A stretch of 64,000 nucleotides of DNA from NCBI GenBank assembly GCA_913061475.1, contig CAJXUN010000004.1, forward strand, positions 62,001 through 126,000. Reading direction: 5' to 3'. Positions 62,965 to 64,000 of the stretch are shown piece after piece. The first letter of the stretch is position 1. Each line of letters begins with the position of its first letter. This stretch comes from an uncultured Colwellia sp. GTDB taxonomy: Bacteria; Pseudomonadota; Gammaproteobacteria; Enterobacterales; Alteromonadaceae. The notes below the pieces were generated by a model. That model saw nothing but the letters and a program-made list of their open reading frames with translations. It ran no database searches and was not told the DNA's origin. The position numbers and the translations under genes are program-made.

Positions 62965-64000
62965 ATGAACAGAGCAGATGAGGTGGATGAGCACGTAGTT
63001 CATGATAGTAACGCTGAAAAAGTTAAGTTAGCTATTGCTGAGCTTGGTGATAATATTTTGATGACGCGCGAACAGCGTATTAGCGAGATCAGTGCACTTC
63101 CTTGCTGGGATATGGTGATTATTGGCGGCGGTATTACCGGTGCCGGCATATTGAAACTCGCCTGCCAAATGGGTCTTAAAGTGTTATTACTTGAGCAAAA
63201 AGACTTTGCTTGGGGCAGTTCAAGTCGTTCGTCAAAAATGGTTCATGGCGGTTTACGTTACATGGCACAAGGGCAGTTGGCATTGACTCGAGAGTCAGTG
63301 AGCGAACGCCAACGTTTACTGGCGCAAGGCGAGCCTTTAATCAGTAAGCAAAGCTTTGTCATGAGCCACTATAAAAAAGTTTTCCCGGGTCCTTGGACAT
63401 TTAACACCTTGCTGTCTTGTTATGATTTTATCGCCGGTGCAAAGCAACATAAATTTTGGCCAAAATCGTCCTACTTGGCATTGGCGCCAAAAGTTGCCGA
63501 AACTAACTTGCTTGGCGGCACGCAATTTTTCGACGCTTTAACCGAAGACGCTCGATTAGTGCAACGATTGCTACAAGAGTCATTACATTTGGGCGGACAA
63601 GCCCTCAACTATGCCAAAGTAACTCAGCTTGAAATGGGTGTTGAACGTAATCAAATTACAGTTGACTTGGAAGATGGTGAACAAGCGATAACATTAAATG
63701 CCAATGTGGTGGTAAATGCTTGCGGCGCTTGGTCAAAGCTATTAAAAACTGAAGTATTAAAAAGCAAAGCATTAAAAATGGATGTATCAGATACAGATGA
63801 ACGTTCATCTGAGCTGCGTAAAAACACGGCGCAACAAGCAAAAAATACGCGTTTTAACATGCGACCGCTACGTGGCAGTCACTTGGTGATAGCGAATTGG
63901 CGCTTACCTGTCGCCAGCGTTATTTCTGTTCAGCACCCAGAAGATAAGAGGCCGGTGCAAATATATCCTTGGCAGAATGTCACCATTGTTGGCACTACTG
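62965..64000 (+). CDS. FAD-dependent glycerol-3-phosphate dehydrogenase (GlpD-like), cut by window end
   Basis: The first 345 codons are present and open to the last base. The FAD Rossmann motif is VIIGGGITGAG (Gly54-Gly61), followed by SSSRSSKMVHGGLRYM and FFDALTEDARLV, both standard in GlpD. It has about 45 extra residues before the Rossmann strand compared with E. coli GlpD. The enzyme should oxidise glycerol-3-phosphate to dihydroxyacetone phosphate at the inner membrane and reduce quinone. It follows the AGPS-like gene by 30 nt and is probably cotranscribed. The substrate may differ from plain G3P in this setting. Confidence 0.88.
   Translation, partial: MNRADEVDEHVVHDSNAEKVKLAIAELGDNILMTREQRISEISALPCWDMVIIGGGITGAGILKLACQMGLKVLLLEQKDFAWGSSSRSSKMVHGGLRYMAQGQLALTRESVSERQRLLAQGEPLISKQSFVMSHYKKVFPGPWTFNTLLSCYDFIAGAKQHKFWPKSSYLALAPKVAETNLLGGTQFFDALTEDARLVQRLLQESLHLGGQALNYAKVTQLEMGVERNQITVDLEDGEQAITLNANVVVNACGAWSKLLKTEVLKSKALKMDVSDTDERSSELRKNTAQQAKNTRFNMRPLRGSHLVIANWRLPVASVISVQHPEDKRPVQIYPWQNVTIVGTT

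Noticed and set aside
1-64000. CRISPR array, integron or restriction/defence island
   Set aside because: No regularly spaced repeats, attC-like series, recombinase, cas, methylase or toxin-antitoxin genes were seen.

Overview
The window looks like chromosome of an AT-rich marine gammaproteobacterium of the order Alteromonadales, most probably Colwelliaceae (Colwellia/Thalassotalea type). The basis is the gene families: a YbiT-type ABC-F protein, an OsmC-YcaO fusion, AcuR/AcuI, large carbohydrate TonB receptors, PEP-CTERM proteins, DUF2999, DUF2780, VF530 and DNAJ-related proteins, plus several MITE-like elements with short inverted ends. I see no rRNA, tRNA, CRISPR array, prophage or transposase gene.

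Layout. 0-8 kb: a small exported protein, a PEP-CTERM metzincin-like protease, ybiT, then a cluster of a PEP-CTERM surface protein, a tail-collar (MdpB-like) protein, a Sel1-repeat protein, a 2OG-Fe(II) oxygenase and an unknown protein. 8-10 kb: acuI and its TetR regulator with two matching operators. 10-22 kb: a LytS/LytTR two-component pair followed by a laminarin (beta-1,3-glucan) utilisation locus: GH16 lipoprotein with three C-terminal WDCCGG modules, TonB receptor, sugar permease and GH3 lipoprotein. 22-25 kb: OsmC-YcaO fusion. 25-31 kb: a lipoprotein and a phosphate-ester operon (TonB receptor, phosphodiesterase, PhoD) behind a PHO-box-like site. 31-36 kb: mtfA, exported katG, oxyR and a 56-residue Cys-containing protein. 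36-50 kb: transporters, a T5orf172 protein, a Sel1 protein, an RhlE-like helicase, a cyclophilin, regulators and small membrane proteins. 50-56 kb: an exported alpha/beta hydrolase with an unrecognised anchored partner, and a chemoreceptor. 56-64 kb: VF530, DUF2780, a TPR-like protein, an XRE/membrane-protein pair, a J-domain protein, an AraC regulator, an AGPS-like flavoprotein and a GlpD-like dehydrogenase cut by the window end.

How it works together. The laminarin genes form one capture chain: GH16 cuts the polymer at the surface, the TonB receptor imports oligosaccharides, GH3 releases glucose and the permease takes it up. Direct repeats with 21-bp phasing, as LytTR regulators use, occur upstream of both the kinase gene and the GH16 gene, which ties the two-component pair to the locus. 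The phosphate-ester operon and the oxidative-stress block are separate functional modules.

Most interesting non-coding signals: (1) the paired LytTR-type repeats; (2) two roughly 80-bp, nearly identical structured elements 6.5 kb apart (24961-25040, 31456-31534) with a compensatory base-pair change in a terminator-like hairpin; (3) a cloverleaf-like structured region at 49809-49900; (4) MITE-like elements, three of which share interior sequence although their ends differ.
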